This document shows, piece by piece, positions 39,327 through 46,821 of a stretch of DNA of 64,000 nt. Below the pieces are notes generated by a model that worked only from the letters and a program-made list of their open reading frames with translations, did no database searches and had not been told where the DNA came from. Source of the DNA: Paenibacillus glycanilyticus. GTDB taxonomy: Bacteria > Bacillota > Bacilli > Paenibacillales > Paenibacillaceae. The stretch covers positions 189,085 through 253,084 of the forward strand of contig NZ_BSSQ01000016.1 in the NCBI RefSeq assembly GCF_030161375.1, in the 5' to 3' direction. How positions within the stretch are numbered: the first letter of the stretch is position 1; each line of letters starts with the position of its first letter. The translations under genes were made by a program, and so were the position numbers.

Positions 39327-41213
39327 GTGAGCTTGCGACGGTTTGCTTTTAACAACGTAATCCGCAACTGGAGGATTTACGCGGGATATTTTCTTAGCAG
39401 TACGTTCTCGGTTATGGTGTTTTTCGTTTATTCGATGTTGGCTTTTCATCCTGGATTAAAAAATGGCTATATGCATGCCACTGTCATGTCGGCGATGTAT
39501 TTTGCAGAGTCCGTTATTTACGTGTTTTCGTTTTTCTTTGTGCTTTATTCGATGGGTTCGTTCCTGAAGACGCGCAAGAAGGAGTTCGGCATCCTCATTA
39601 TGCACGGGATGACCGGCATGCAGCTGCGCCGCCTCGTCTTTATGGAAAATATCGTGATCGGATTTGGTTCCACGGTAGCCGGGATCGCAGCCGGCATAGG
39701 TTTCGGGGAGATTATTCTTTTGTCCTCCCATAAGCTGCTTAGTCTCGGCGATTCGCTGCCTCTTTATTTTCCGGCCAAAGCAATGGGATTGACGGGCGCT
39801 GCCTTCATGGCGCTGTTCCTGCTCATCTCTTTGTTTACGGTTACGGTGCTGCGGAATAACTCGCTTATTGATCTGCTGAAAGGGTCCAACAAACCCAAGC
39901 CGGAGCCGAAAGCGTCCGCTTTGCTGTCGTGGCTTGCGCTGCTCTTGATCGTTGGCGGCTACGCGGCAGCCTTGCTGGCCAAAGGCATGATCGTCTTTTA
40001 TGCGATGGTGCCGGTAACGGTAGTCGTGATCATCGGGACGTATTTCTTGTTTACGCAGCTGAGCGTTTATGCCGTTCATAAGGGGCGTAAGAGCCGTTCG
40101 GTTTTCTGGCGGAAGACGAATATTGTCCTCTTCTCGGACCTTGCTTACAGGATGAAGGACAATGCGAGGACCTTCTTTATGGTGGCCATCTTATCGACGG
40201 TTGCTTTCTCCGCGATTGGCGCGTTGTTCGGATTTAAATACATGTACACGGATGTCATCAAAGGCGATAATCCGTTTGCCATGAAATACACCTCTTACGA
40301 TGAGCCGGCGAAACAGGATGCGCAAATGATTGAAGAAGCTTTGCATGAAGCGGGCCTCACTTATCATGTCTACGAGTTGACCATTAAGAATGCGGAGACG
40401 ACCGGCGGCAAGCGGATTTCCGTTGTTCCGCAGACTGCTTATAATAAGCTCGTCACGGCAGCGCAAGGAACGAAGGCCGATCTTCAAGGCGATGAGACGG
40501 CTATCGTTCACTATAGCGGTACTATGATGGGAGCGCGGCAGCCGGGCCTTGCTCCGGTTACGATCAAGGAAACGGGTTTGACTTTGAAGCCCGTGCAGGC
40601 CATTGATACGCCGGCGATTCAGGCGGGGCCAGACTATTACGTGGTGACGGATGAGCGGTTTAATCAACTGAAGAAGGCGGATAGCGTTATCTATCAGTAT
40701 GCATTTGACGTGACCGGTTCGCATGAGCAGTTGAAGACGGCTGGAGAAAAGATCGCAAACAAGCTTGGCCAATCGGGCAACTGGTTTATGAGCGTGGATT
40801 ACGAGTTATACAGACAAGACCAGTTTTTTGGCCTTATCCTCTTTGTGGGCTTTTTTATCGGCATTGTGTTTTTTGTTGGGGCAGGCAGCTTCTTGTATTT
40901 CCGCCTCTATACCGATCTTGGCGAGGATCAGCGGAAGTTCCGGGCCATTCACAAGATCGGGCTTACGGATCGCGAATTAGGCACGGTTCTCACGAAGCAG
41001 CTGGTTATTCTGTTTTTTGCTCCTATTCTAGTCGCGGTCATTCACGGGGCGGTTGCCCTTACCGCGCTGCACAACATGTTCGAATACAACCTGATGAAGC
41101 CGTCGCTGACGGTGCTTGGAGCATTCTTCTTGATTCAACTTGTCTATTTCCTTCTCATTCGCGCCAAATATATTTCTAATGTAAAATCAGCATGGGGGTT
41201 GCACCTTACGTAA
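39327..41213 (+). CDS. BceB-type FtsX-like ABC transporter permease
   Basis: 628 aa, about ten membrane helices. The two FtsX regions (about 50-170 and 500-625) flank a large outer domain (about 305-490), as in BceB/VraG peptide-antibiotic transporters. The KEFGILIMHGMTGMQLRRLVFMENIVIGF segment is the coupling helix region. These permeases sense and remove peptide antibiotics that bind lipid II, with a BceA ATPase and BceRS partners. No ATPase or sensor kinase lies beside this gene, so it must work with a partner elsewhere or is an orphan. The start is GTG 39327 behind GGGGAGG. The outer domain has few repeats with known BceB, so ligand is open. Confidence 0.88.
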   Translation: MSLRRFAFNNVIRNWRIYAGYFLSSTFSVMVFFVYSMLAFHPGLKNGYMHATVMSAMYFAESVIYVFSFFFVLYSMGSFLKTRKKEFGILIMHGMTGMQLRRLVFMENIVIGFGSTVAGIAAGIGFGEIILLSSHKLLSLGDSLPLYFPAKAMGLTGAAFMALFLLISLFTVTVLRNNSLIDLLKGSNKPKPEPKASALLSWLALLLIVGGYAAALLAKGMIVFYAMVPVTVVVIIGTYFLFTQLSVYAVHKGRKSRSVFWRKTNIVLFSDLAYRMKDNARTFFMVAILSTVAFSAIGALFGFKYMYTDVIKGDNPFAMKYTSYDEPAKQDAQMIEEALHEAGLTYHVYELTIKNAETTGGKRISVVPQTAYNKLVTAAQGTKADLQGDETAIVHYSGTMMGARQPGLAPVTIKETGLTLKPVQAIDTPAIQAGPDYYVVTDERFNQLKKADSVIYQYAFDVTGSHEQLKTAGEKIANKLGQSGNWFMSVDYELYRQDQFFGLILFVGFFIGIVFFVGAGSFLYFRLYTDLGEDQRKFRAIHKIGLTDRELGTVLTKQLVILFFAPILVAVIHGAVALTALHNMFEYNLMKPSLTVLGAFFLIQLVYFLLIRAKYISNVKSAWGLHLT

Positions 41214-41229
41214 CGTCATGTTTTACAAT
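41199..41229 (+). promoter_or_regulatory. MerR-type promoter with 19-bp spacer
   Basis: TTGCAC (41199-41204), 19-bp spacer, TACAAT (41224-41229). The spacer contains TTACGTAA and ACGT repeats as a dyad. It begins in the 3' end of the BceB-like gene and drives the merR/SRPBCC pair, probably autoregulated. Confidence 0.7.
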
Positions 41230-41251
41230 AAAGTTGTCAGTAGGTGAGCAC

Positions 41252-41737
41252 ATGAACAATCTTTGGAAGGTCGGAGACCTCGCGAGACTGACGGGATTGA
41301 CGGTTAGAACCTTGCGTTTTTACGATCAGATTGGCTTATTCTCGCCTTCCGGGCAGACCGGTTCGGGCCACCGGCTGTATGATGAGACGGATCTGTCCCG
41401 TCTCCATCAGATCTTGACCTTGAAGGAGCTGGGCTTATCGCTGGAGGAGATTAAGGAAACTTTATCCGCCAAGCAGATCAGTCCGCTGGAGATGGTGACG
41501 CTCCAGAAAGAGCGGATTAAGGAGCAGATCGCCAGGGAGCAAAAGCTGCTTGAACAGCTGGAGCATGCCTCCAAGCTGCTGATTGGCAAGCGAGGGTTGA
41601 CGGTTGATGATTTTACCAGCTTGCTGCAGGCGATGAAGATGGAATTTGAGAAGCCCGTGCTGGAGCGGCGGATCAGCTGGGAGCAACGTTTGGACAAGCT
41701 TGGCAACATGCTGGAGCTAGGCAAAGACGAGTTGTAA
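41252..41737 (+). CDS. MerR family transcriptional regulator
   Basis: 161 aa. The DNA-binding domain reads LWKVGDLARLTGLTVRTLRFYDQIGLFSPSGQTGSGHRLYDETDLSRLHQILTLKELGLSLEEIKETL, followed by a long coiled coil (about 80-115). A short C-terminal region may hold the ligand pocket, TipA-like, but lacks the TipAS domain. Start ATG 41252 has AGGTGAG upstream; longer frames run back through the promoter with its 19-bp spacer. It is 23 bp from the SRPBCC gene and most likely controls both itself and that gene. The signal is unknown. Confidence 0.9.
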   Translation: MNNLWKVGDLARLTGLTVRTLRFYDQIGLFSPSGQTGSGHRLYDETDLSRLHQILTLKELGLSLEEIKETLSAKQISPLEMVTLQKERIKEQIAREQKLLEQLEHASKLLIGKRGLTVDDFTSLLQAMKMEFEKPVLERRISWEQRLDKLGNMLELGKDEL

Positions 41738-41760
41738 TTCATGATGGGAGGAATATTGGA

Positions 41761-42195
41761 ATGGGCGAAAGATTTGTGAAACATGCGACTTTTGTGGTGG
41801 AACGTACTTATAAAGCGGATGCGGACAAGGTATTTGAAGCATGGTCCAATCCGGAAGTAAAAGGCAAGTGGTTCTCGAAGCCCGATCAATTCGAATTCCG
41901 GGTAGGCGGGCGCGAATACAGCAGCGGCGGGCCGCCGGAAGGGCCGGTCTTTACCTTTGACGCGGTGTATCAGGAGATCGTACCGGCTGAGCGCATCGTG
42001 TACACCTACACCTTGGACATGAACGATACCCGGATGTCCGTCTCGATGACAACGATTGAATTGGTCGCCGTAGATGGCGGCACGAAGCTCGTCTTTACCG
42101 AACAGGGAGCTTTTCTAGACGGTCATGATACGCCGGAAATCCGCGAGCATGGCACGGGCGAAATGCTGGATGCGCTTGGCAAGCTGTTTGAATAG
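41761..42195 (+). CDS. SRPBCC (AHSA1-like) domain protein
   Basis: 144 aa. The START/Bet v1-like fold of the AHSA1 group is seen in FVVERTYKADADKVFEAWSNPEVKGKWFSKP, TFDAVYQEIVPAERIVYTYT and the terminal helix HGTGEMLDALGKLFE. Proteins of this type bind hydrophobic ligands; bacterial AHSA1-like ones are often paired with ArsR or MerR regulators and have no proven enzyme activity. GGGAGG lies 10 bases before ATG 41761. It is the second gene of the merR unit, so its expression probably follows that regulator. A terminator follows. Confidence 0.88.
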   Translation: MGERFVKHATFVVERTYKADADKVFEAWSNPEVKGKWFSKPDQFEFRVGGREYSSGGPPEGPVFTFDAVYQEIVPAERIVYTYTLDMNDTRMSVSMTTIELVAVDGGTKLVFTEQGAFLDGHDTPEIREHGTGEMLDALGKLFE

Positions 42196-42204
42196 AAGCG
42201 TTCG

Positions 42205-42236
42205 AAGGAGTCTCTTAAGCGGAGGCTCTTTTTTTT
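42205..42236 (+). terminator. Rho-independent terminator
   Basis: AAGGAGTCTC pairs with GAGGCTCTT (with one G-U) around TTAAGCG, followed by T8. It ends the MerR/SRPBCC transcript. Confidence 0.85.
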
Positions 42237-42308
42237 GTAAAATCTTAGTTTGCATCGGGTCGTCCGTTCAAGGTATGTTTGTAAGAGAAAGACATGCAGG
42301 AGGCAGAC

Positions 42309-42884
42309 ATGGGGAATATAACGATTGAGGTTGTAAATGACGGCAACATCGAGCCGTGCAGGGAGCTGTGCAACGAGCTAATGGCCTTCCAGCAGTCGCG
42401 GGCCGTTATGGCGCCTGAAGTGTTTGATAAGATGAACTTCGATACGCGGATGAGAAAAAGCTATGATCATGCGCTTCACACCCATGTCGTTATCGTTAGA
42501 GACGAGGGAGTGCCGGTCGGCTACGCGTTCTCGACGATTGAAGAAGTAGAGCAGGGCGATGATAAGCTGCCGGCATGGGCGCCGAACCAAGACCCTGCGG
42601 TGAGCAAAGGCTTTTACCCGGAGTGGGTTCGTTTCCCGCAGAAGATCGGTTTCCTCAGCAATTTGTATTTGCGTGACGGGTACCGGAGCATGGGCCTCGG
42701 GAAAAAGCTGTTCGCCATGTCCATGGAGTGGCTGGAAAGCTTTGATGACGTTGATCTGCTCTTTATCTATGTCTCGAACGGCAACGAAGACGCGCTTGAT
42801 TTCTATTTGAAGCAGGGGTTCACCTATAGCCATGAAGTATTTGGCGGGTTTATCAAAGCGGTTTATAAGAAGCGGGATAAATAA
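42309..42884 (+). CDS. GNAT family N-acetyltransferase
   Basis: 191 aa. The acetyl-CoA loop is seen in FLSNLYLRDGYRSMGLGKKLFAMSMEWL (R-x-x-G-x-G type, here RSMGLGKKL), followed by the LLFIYVSNGNEDALDFYLKQGFTY segment that forms the last strands of the fold. The N-terminal half is typical of GNAT proteins but gives no acceptor hint. AGGAGG lies five bases before ATG 42309; an in-frame ATG at 42294 lies before this site. The SRPBCC gene follows after 18 bp and may share the transcript. Acceptor unknown. Confidence 0.87.
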   Translation: MGNITIEVVNDGNIEPCRELCNELMAFQQSRAVMAPEVFDKMNFDTRMRKSYDHALHTHVVIVRDEGVPVGYAFSTIEEVEQGDDKLPAWAPNQDPAVSKGFYPEWVRFPQKIGFLSNLYLRDGYRSMGLGKKLFAMSMEWLESFDDVDLLFIYVSNGNEDALDFYLKQGFTYSHEVFGGFIKAVYKKRDK

Positions 42885-42902
42885 AAAGAGGGGGATGTCT
42901 CC

Positions 42903-43403
42903 GTGAACAACCCGGTAGCAGCTAAAGCCGAAATGATGATTAGAAGACCGGCCAGCGAAGTGTACGAAGCCTTTATTGATCCGGCAATTACGACAAAGTT
43001 CTGGTTCACGCAAGGGAGCGGAAGGCTGGAAGCGGGCAAACAGGCGGAATGGGTCTGGGAGATGTACGGGGCGAAAGCGCCTGTTCAAGTATTGGAGCTG
43101 GAGGAGAACAAACGGATTCTCATCGATTGGGGCACAAGAGCAGAGTGGACGTTTACCGCGCTGTCCGATTCGGAGACGCATGTGACGGTTACGGATTACG
43201 GCTTTCAAGGCGAACCGGATGAGATCGTGCAGCAAGCCATCGGTTCGACAGAAGGGTTTACGATCGTATTGTGCGGGGCAAAAGCTTATTTGGAACATGG
43301 CATTCAGCTCAATCTCGTCCACGACAAAGCGCCCTATGCTCATGTAAAGGTATCGGAAGTTCGAGATGAGCAAGACGATCGTGGAGAAGTTGAATTTACA
43401 TAG
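42903..43403 (+). CDS. SRPBCC domain protein (AHSA1-like), second copy
   Basis: 166 aa starting at GTG 42903 behind GAGGGGG. MMIRRPASEVYEAFIDPAITTKFWFTQGSGRLEAGKQAEWVWEMYG is the AHSA1 N-terminal pattern, and EWTFTALSDSETHVTVTDYGFQG and a long C-terminal helix complete the START-like fold. It is only distantly similar to the SRPBCC protein encoded at 41761. The ligand is unknown. It follows the GNAT gene by 18 bp. A third small gene (YjbR family) follows after 59 bp. No regulator is directly attached. Confidence 0.86.
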   Translation: MNNPVAAKAEMMIRRPASEVYEAFIDPAITTKFWFTQGSGRLEAGKQAEWVWEMYGAKAPVQVLELEENKRILIDWGTRAEWTFTALSDSETHVTVTDYGFQGEPDEIVQQAIGSTEGFTIVLCGAKAYLEHGIQLNLVHDKAPYAHVKVSEVRDEQDDRGEVEFT

Positions 43404-43462
43404 TGATTCTAGGCGAAGGGTATAAAAGCATGGATTTATATCGGAGAAGAGAGGGATAAAGC

Positions 43463-43840
43463 ATGCAGACGGAACGGGGACAAGCGATGCTGGAGCGGGT
43501 ACAAACCATCTGCTCGGAGCTTCCGGAAGTGGATCAAATCGTTGACGGCTTTGGCCATGATGTCATGAAGGTGCGGGGCAAAACGTTTATTATGATGGGG
43601 GAGGGCCATAACAGCGAACACCCAAGCTTGTCGGTCAAAGCTACCAAGGAGCAGCAGTTTCTGCTGCTTGAGCAAGGCGGTTATGTGAAGACGCCGTATA
43701 TCGGCCATCACGGCTGGGTTTCGGTTGATATGGCGGTTGGTCCGAACTGGGATGAACTGACCGATATTATTCAGGAAGCTTATTTGCTGGCGGCTCCGAA
43801 ACGACTGGTGAAGCAGGTGCTGGAGAGCGTAGCTAAGTAA
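43463..43840 (+). CDS. YjbR/MmcQ family protein
   Basis: 125 aa. The YjbR/CyaY-like fold is indicated by VDGFGHDVMKVRGKTFIMMGEG, then LSVKATKEQQFLLLEQGGYVKTPYIGHHGWVSVDMAVGPNWDELTDIIQEAYLLAAPKRL, where the xGxxGWVxxxL stretch is the family hallmark. These are small cytoplasmic proteins, thought to bind DNA in some members, without a defined role. GAGGGA lies upstream of ATG 43463. It may be last in a unit with GNAT and SRPBCC genes. A strong terminator follows. Confidence 0.88.
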   Translation: MQTERGQAMLERVQTICSELPEVDQIVDGFGHDVMKVRGKTFIMMGEGHNSEHPSLSVKATKEQQFLLLEQGGYVKTPYIGHHGWVSVDMAVGPNWDELTDIIQEAYLLAAPKRLVKQVLESVAK

Positions 43841-43860
43841 ATAAGCTGTCGACGAATTGA

Positions 43861-43893
43861 AACGCATGGGCTGCCAAGCCCATGCGTTTTTTT
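43861..43893 (+). terminator. Rho-independent terminator
   Basis: AACGCATGGGCT pairs with AGCCCATGCGTT around a 4-base loop (GCCA overlap), followed by T7. Confidence 0.92.
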
Positions 43894-43965
43894 ATGGGCA
43901 TTTTCTCGTTGGATTGCCGCTTATGGCTATCTTATTGGCAATGAAAACTTTTCTCACTCTACTCG

Positions 43966-44023
43966 TTGACAGACTTGGGATAACCATTTATAGTTATTTA
44001 CTGTGATATTGAGAATCATTATC
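43966..44023 (+). promoter_or_regulatory. Promoter with Fur box
   Basis: TTGACA (43966-43971), 17-bp spacer, TATAGT (43989-43994). Directly downstream, GATATTGAGAATCATTATC (44005-44023) matches the 19-bp Fur consensus at 17 positions. Iron-replete Fur should repress the siderophore binding-protein gene. Confidence 0.88.
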
Positions 44024-44062
44024 GTAGTTAATGCCATTCATAAATAAAAGGGGAGCTCGACC

Positions 44063-45025
44063 ATGAAAAAGTTTATTCCTGCAATCCTGCTGCTTGTGCT
44101 TGTTGTTGTTCTGAGTGCCTGCGGCAACAAATCGGCGAACAACGCCAATAACGGAGCTGCGGAAGCCACGGCAACGCCTGCGCCATCCGAATCGGCCGCT
44201 GCTGAGCAACCGGCATCCGGTACGGTTACTTATCAATCCGAGAGCGGCCCGGTTGAAATTCCGGCTAATCCGCAGCGCATTGTAGCGCTGGCTTACGCAC
44301 CAAACATGATTTCCCTTGGCGCTAACATTGTTGGCGTAGACCAATGGACGAATATGAGCCCGCTGTTCACCGACAAGCTGAAAGGCGTGGAGGTTGTATC
44401 CGACGAAGATCTGGAGAAAATCATTGAGCTTGATCCGGACCTGATCGTTGTAGGCACAGAGAGCAAAAACGTTGCCAAACTAAGCGAGATCGCTCCTACC
44501 GTTGCTTTCACGTGGGGCAAATTGGATTACCTGAACCAGCAAGTTGAAATCGGCAAGATTCTTGGCAAAGAGCAAGAAGCAACCGCTTGGGTTGACGACT
44601 TCAAATCCCGCGCAGCCGCACTTGGCGACGAAGTAAAAGCCAAGATCGGCGAGAACGCAACGGTATCCGTTATTGAGACCGACGCGAAAAGCTTCTACGT
44701 ATTTGGAGACCATTGGGCACGCGGTACGGAAGTATTGTACCAAGCCATGGGCCTGAAAATGCCGGAGAAAGTAACGAAGGACGCTCAAGGTCCTGGCTAC
44801 TATACGCTGTCGCAAGAAATTCTTCCCGAGTACTCGGGCGATTATATCGTACTGAGCAGAAGCACGGCTAATGATAATGCCTTTATGAACACGGACACGT
44901 GGAAGAACATCCCGGCCGTTAAGAATGGCCACGTGATCGAGATCGATACGGAAGCTTCGACATACAGCGACCCTACAACGTTGGAAAGCCTGCTCAACAT
45001 CTTCAAAGAAGGCTTCCTTAAATAA
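44063..45025 (+). CDS. Iron-siderophore ABC transporter substrate-binding lipoprotein
   Basis: 320 aa. The signal MKKFIPAILLLVLVVVLSAC with lipobox LSAC anchors it outside the membrane, then an Ala/Ser/Pro-rich linker runs to about residue 55. The class III binding-protein fold (two Rossmann lobes joined by a helix) shows in RIVALAYAPNMISLGANIVGVDQW, EKIIELDPDLIVVG and WKNIPAVKNGHVIEIDTEASTYSDP. It belongs to the FhuD/YfiY type for hydroxamate or related ferric siderophores. AAAGGGGAG lies upstream of ATG 44063. The near-perfect Fur box explains its control. There is no permease or ATPase gene beside it, so it must deliver to a transporter encoded elsewhere. Confidence 0.92.
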   Translation: MKKFIPAILLLVLVVVLSACGNKSANNANNGAAEATATPAPSESAAAEQPASGTVTYQSESGPVEIPANPQRIVALAYAPNMISLGANIVGVDQWTNMSPLFTDKLKGVEVVSDEDLEKIIELDPDLIVVGTESKNVAKLSEIAPTVAFTWGKLDYLNQQVEIGKILGKEQEATAWVDDFKSRAAALGDEVKAKIGENATVSVIETDAKSFYVFGDHWARGTEVLYQAMGLKMPEKVTKDAQGPGYYTLSQEILPEYSGDYIVLSRSTANDNAFMNTDTWKNIPAVKNGHVIEIDTEASTYSDPTTLESLLNIFKEGFLK

Positions 45026-45040
45026 CCGGCGCTACACAAC

Positions 45041-45075
45041 AAGAGCCTTCCAGCTATGCTGGAAGGCTCTTTCTT
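45041..45075. terminator. Bidirectional terminator
   Basis: AAGAGCCTTCCAGC pairs perfectly with GCTGGAAGGCTCTT around TAT, followed by TCTT. It lies between convergent binding-protein and exporter genes. Confidence 0.9.
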
Positions 45076-45077
45076 AG

Positions 45078-46577
45078 TTAATGGCTCATGCTTACTTGTT
45101 TCTCGCCTTTCTCGCCTTCAGGCTGATCGCTTTCCGGCGGCTTGGTGCGTTTCACGAACAAGCCGATAATGATCGCAACGATAGCGACAATAAGACCGAT
45201 CCAGAACGCATCGTGAATGCCTGCAACCATGCCGTGTGCTTGCTCGGTTGGCGACGTAGGATCGGAAGAAGTCTTCAAATAATCCTTCGTACCGTTCGTC
45301 ATAATACTGATAAACAGCGCCGTGCCGATCGCGCCGGAAACTTGCTGCAGCGTATTCAGAATGGCTGTGCCATGCGGATACAGATGGCGCGGCAATTGGT
45401 TCAGACCGGAAGTTTGAGCCGGCATCATAACAAGCGAAATGCCGAGCATCATCAGGATATGAATGAAGATAATATGGCCGTTGCTTGCGCTCGCGTCAAT
45501 GCCCGTGAACATCCACAGCGAGATCGCAACGATAACGAGGCCTGGCGTTACAAGAATGCGCGGCCCGAATTTATCGAACAACAGGCCGGAGATTGGGGCC
45601 ATAATCCCGTTAACGATACTGCCTGGCAACATGAGAAGGCCGGAACGGAATGCCGTCATCAAGAGTGCGCCTTGCAGGAACATCGGCAGCAAAGTCATCG
45701 TCGAGAACAAAGTCATCATAAGGACAAACAGCAGGATCGTTACGATCGTGAACATCGGGAATTTGAACGCCCGCAGGTCCAGAATCGGAGCTTCCAGCCT
45801 TAGCTGGCGCCAGATAAACAGGATAAGCGCCACGGCGCCAATCGCGATCGAAGTGATAACAACTTCATTGGACCAGCCTTTTTCGCCGGTGGAGCTGAAG
45901 CCGTATACGACGCCGCCGAAACCAATCGTCGAGAGCAGAATGGACAAGATATCTACTTTAGGTTTAGTAATATCGGATACATTCTTCAGGAACATAAAGG
46001 AGAAAATAATCGACAAAGCCGCCAGCGGAATAACGAGTATAAAGAGCCAGCGCCAGTTCAGCGAGTCCATAATAACACCGGACAACGTTGGGCCGATGGC
46101 GGGAGCCGCCATAATAACGAGACCAATCAGACCCATGGCGCCGCCGCGTTTTTCCGGAGGGAAGATGGCCATAATCGTGTTCATTAAGACGGGAAGCATC
46201 AGGCCGGTACCGATGGCTTGAATAATGCGTCCGACAAGCAGAACGCCGAATTCAGGCGCTATGGCCGAGATAACCGTACCGACAAAAAACAATGACATGG
46301 CGCCGATAAACATTTGCCTCGTCGTGTACCATTGCTGGAGCAATGCGGTTACCGGCACGAGTACGCCAACAACAAGCATGTATGCGGTTGTCAGCCATTG
46401 AATCGTCGAAGGGCCAACTTCGAAAGCTTTCATGAGTTCGGGAAGAGCATTACCCAGCAGGGTTTCATTCAGAATCGCGATAAAAGCGCCAATAATGATG
46501 GTAGCAATAATAGGGCCGCGCTTGATGTTGCTCAAGTCCGGGGCCGTGCTGGATCCGCCAGCAGAAGAAGCATTCAT
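45078..46577 (-). CDS. MDR family MFS transporter (DHA2, EmrB/QacA type)
   Basis: 499 aa, 14 membrane helices. Helix I has IIGAFIAILNETLLGNALPEL, in which the D1-like acidic Asn/Glu pattern LNETxxGNALP is typical of the LmrB/MdeA-type subgroup. Motif C follows in helix V as MGLIGLVIMAAPAIGPTLSGVI (G-x8-G-x3-G-P-x2-G-G type). The C-terminus is charged and cytoplasmic. Such pumps use the proton gradient to export antibiotics, dyes or bile acids; the substrate here is not known. AAAGGACGG lies upstream of ATG 46577. It is a single gene; no TetR or MarR regulator adjoins it, unlike many pumps of this family. Confidence 0.9.
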   Translation of the reverse strand: MNASSAGGSSTAPDLSNIKRGPIIATIIIGAFIAILNETLLGNALPELMKAFEVGPSTIQWLTTAYMLVVGVLVPVTALLQQWYTTRQMFIGAMSLFFVGTVISAIAPEFGVLLVGRIIQAIGTGLMLPVLMNTIMAIFPPEKRGGAMGLIGLVIMAAPAIGPTLSGVIMDSLNWRWLFILVIPLAALSIIFSFMFLKNVSDITKPKVDILSILLSTIGFGGVVYGFSSTGEKGWSNEVVITSIAIGAVALILFIWRQLRLEAPILDLRAFKFPMFTIVTILLFVLMMTLFSTMTLLPMFLQGALLMTAFRSGLLMLPGSIVNGIMAPISGLLFDKFGPRILVTPGLVIVAISLWMFTGIDASASNGHIIFIHILMMLGISLVMMPAQTSGLNQLPRHLYPHGTAILNTLQQVSGAIGTALFISIMTNGTKDYLKTSSDPTSPTEQAHGMVAGIHDAFWIGLIVAIVAIIIGLFVKRTKPPESDQPEGEKGEKQVSMSH

Positions 46578-46778
46578 GGATAATAGCCGTCCTTTCTTCG
46601 TTTCCGTAACGAAAAGGTATGTATGTTAGTTTGGTTAGGCTTAGTGGACCGTATGCGCAGGCAAATCGTCCTTATTTTCCCCCTCCACAGATTTGTATTA
46701 AGCCCAATATTTCCACTTTATCACAGGGGGCTAGGCAGAGAAAAGAGCAGTGTAAGGGATTAAATGTGTATAAAATTT

Positions 46779-46805
46779 AAAGGGCACCGTAGGCGGGTGC
46801 CCTTT
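46779..46805 (-). terminator. Terminator for the DUF11 protein gene
   Basis: On the minus strand AAAGGGCACCC pairs with GGTGCCCTTT around a short loop, followed by AAATTTTATAC. It closes the large gene that ends at 46822. Confidence 0.85.
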
Positions 46806-46821
46806 GTCATTTGTTCAGTCG

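Noticed and set aside
45463..46221. 252-codon open frame on the plus strand opposite the DHA2 exporter gene
   Set aside because: It is antisense to a convincing 14-helix MFS gene, lacks a ribosome site and its protein has no family resemblance.
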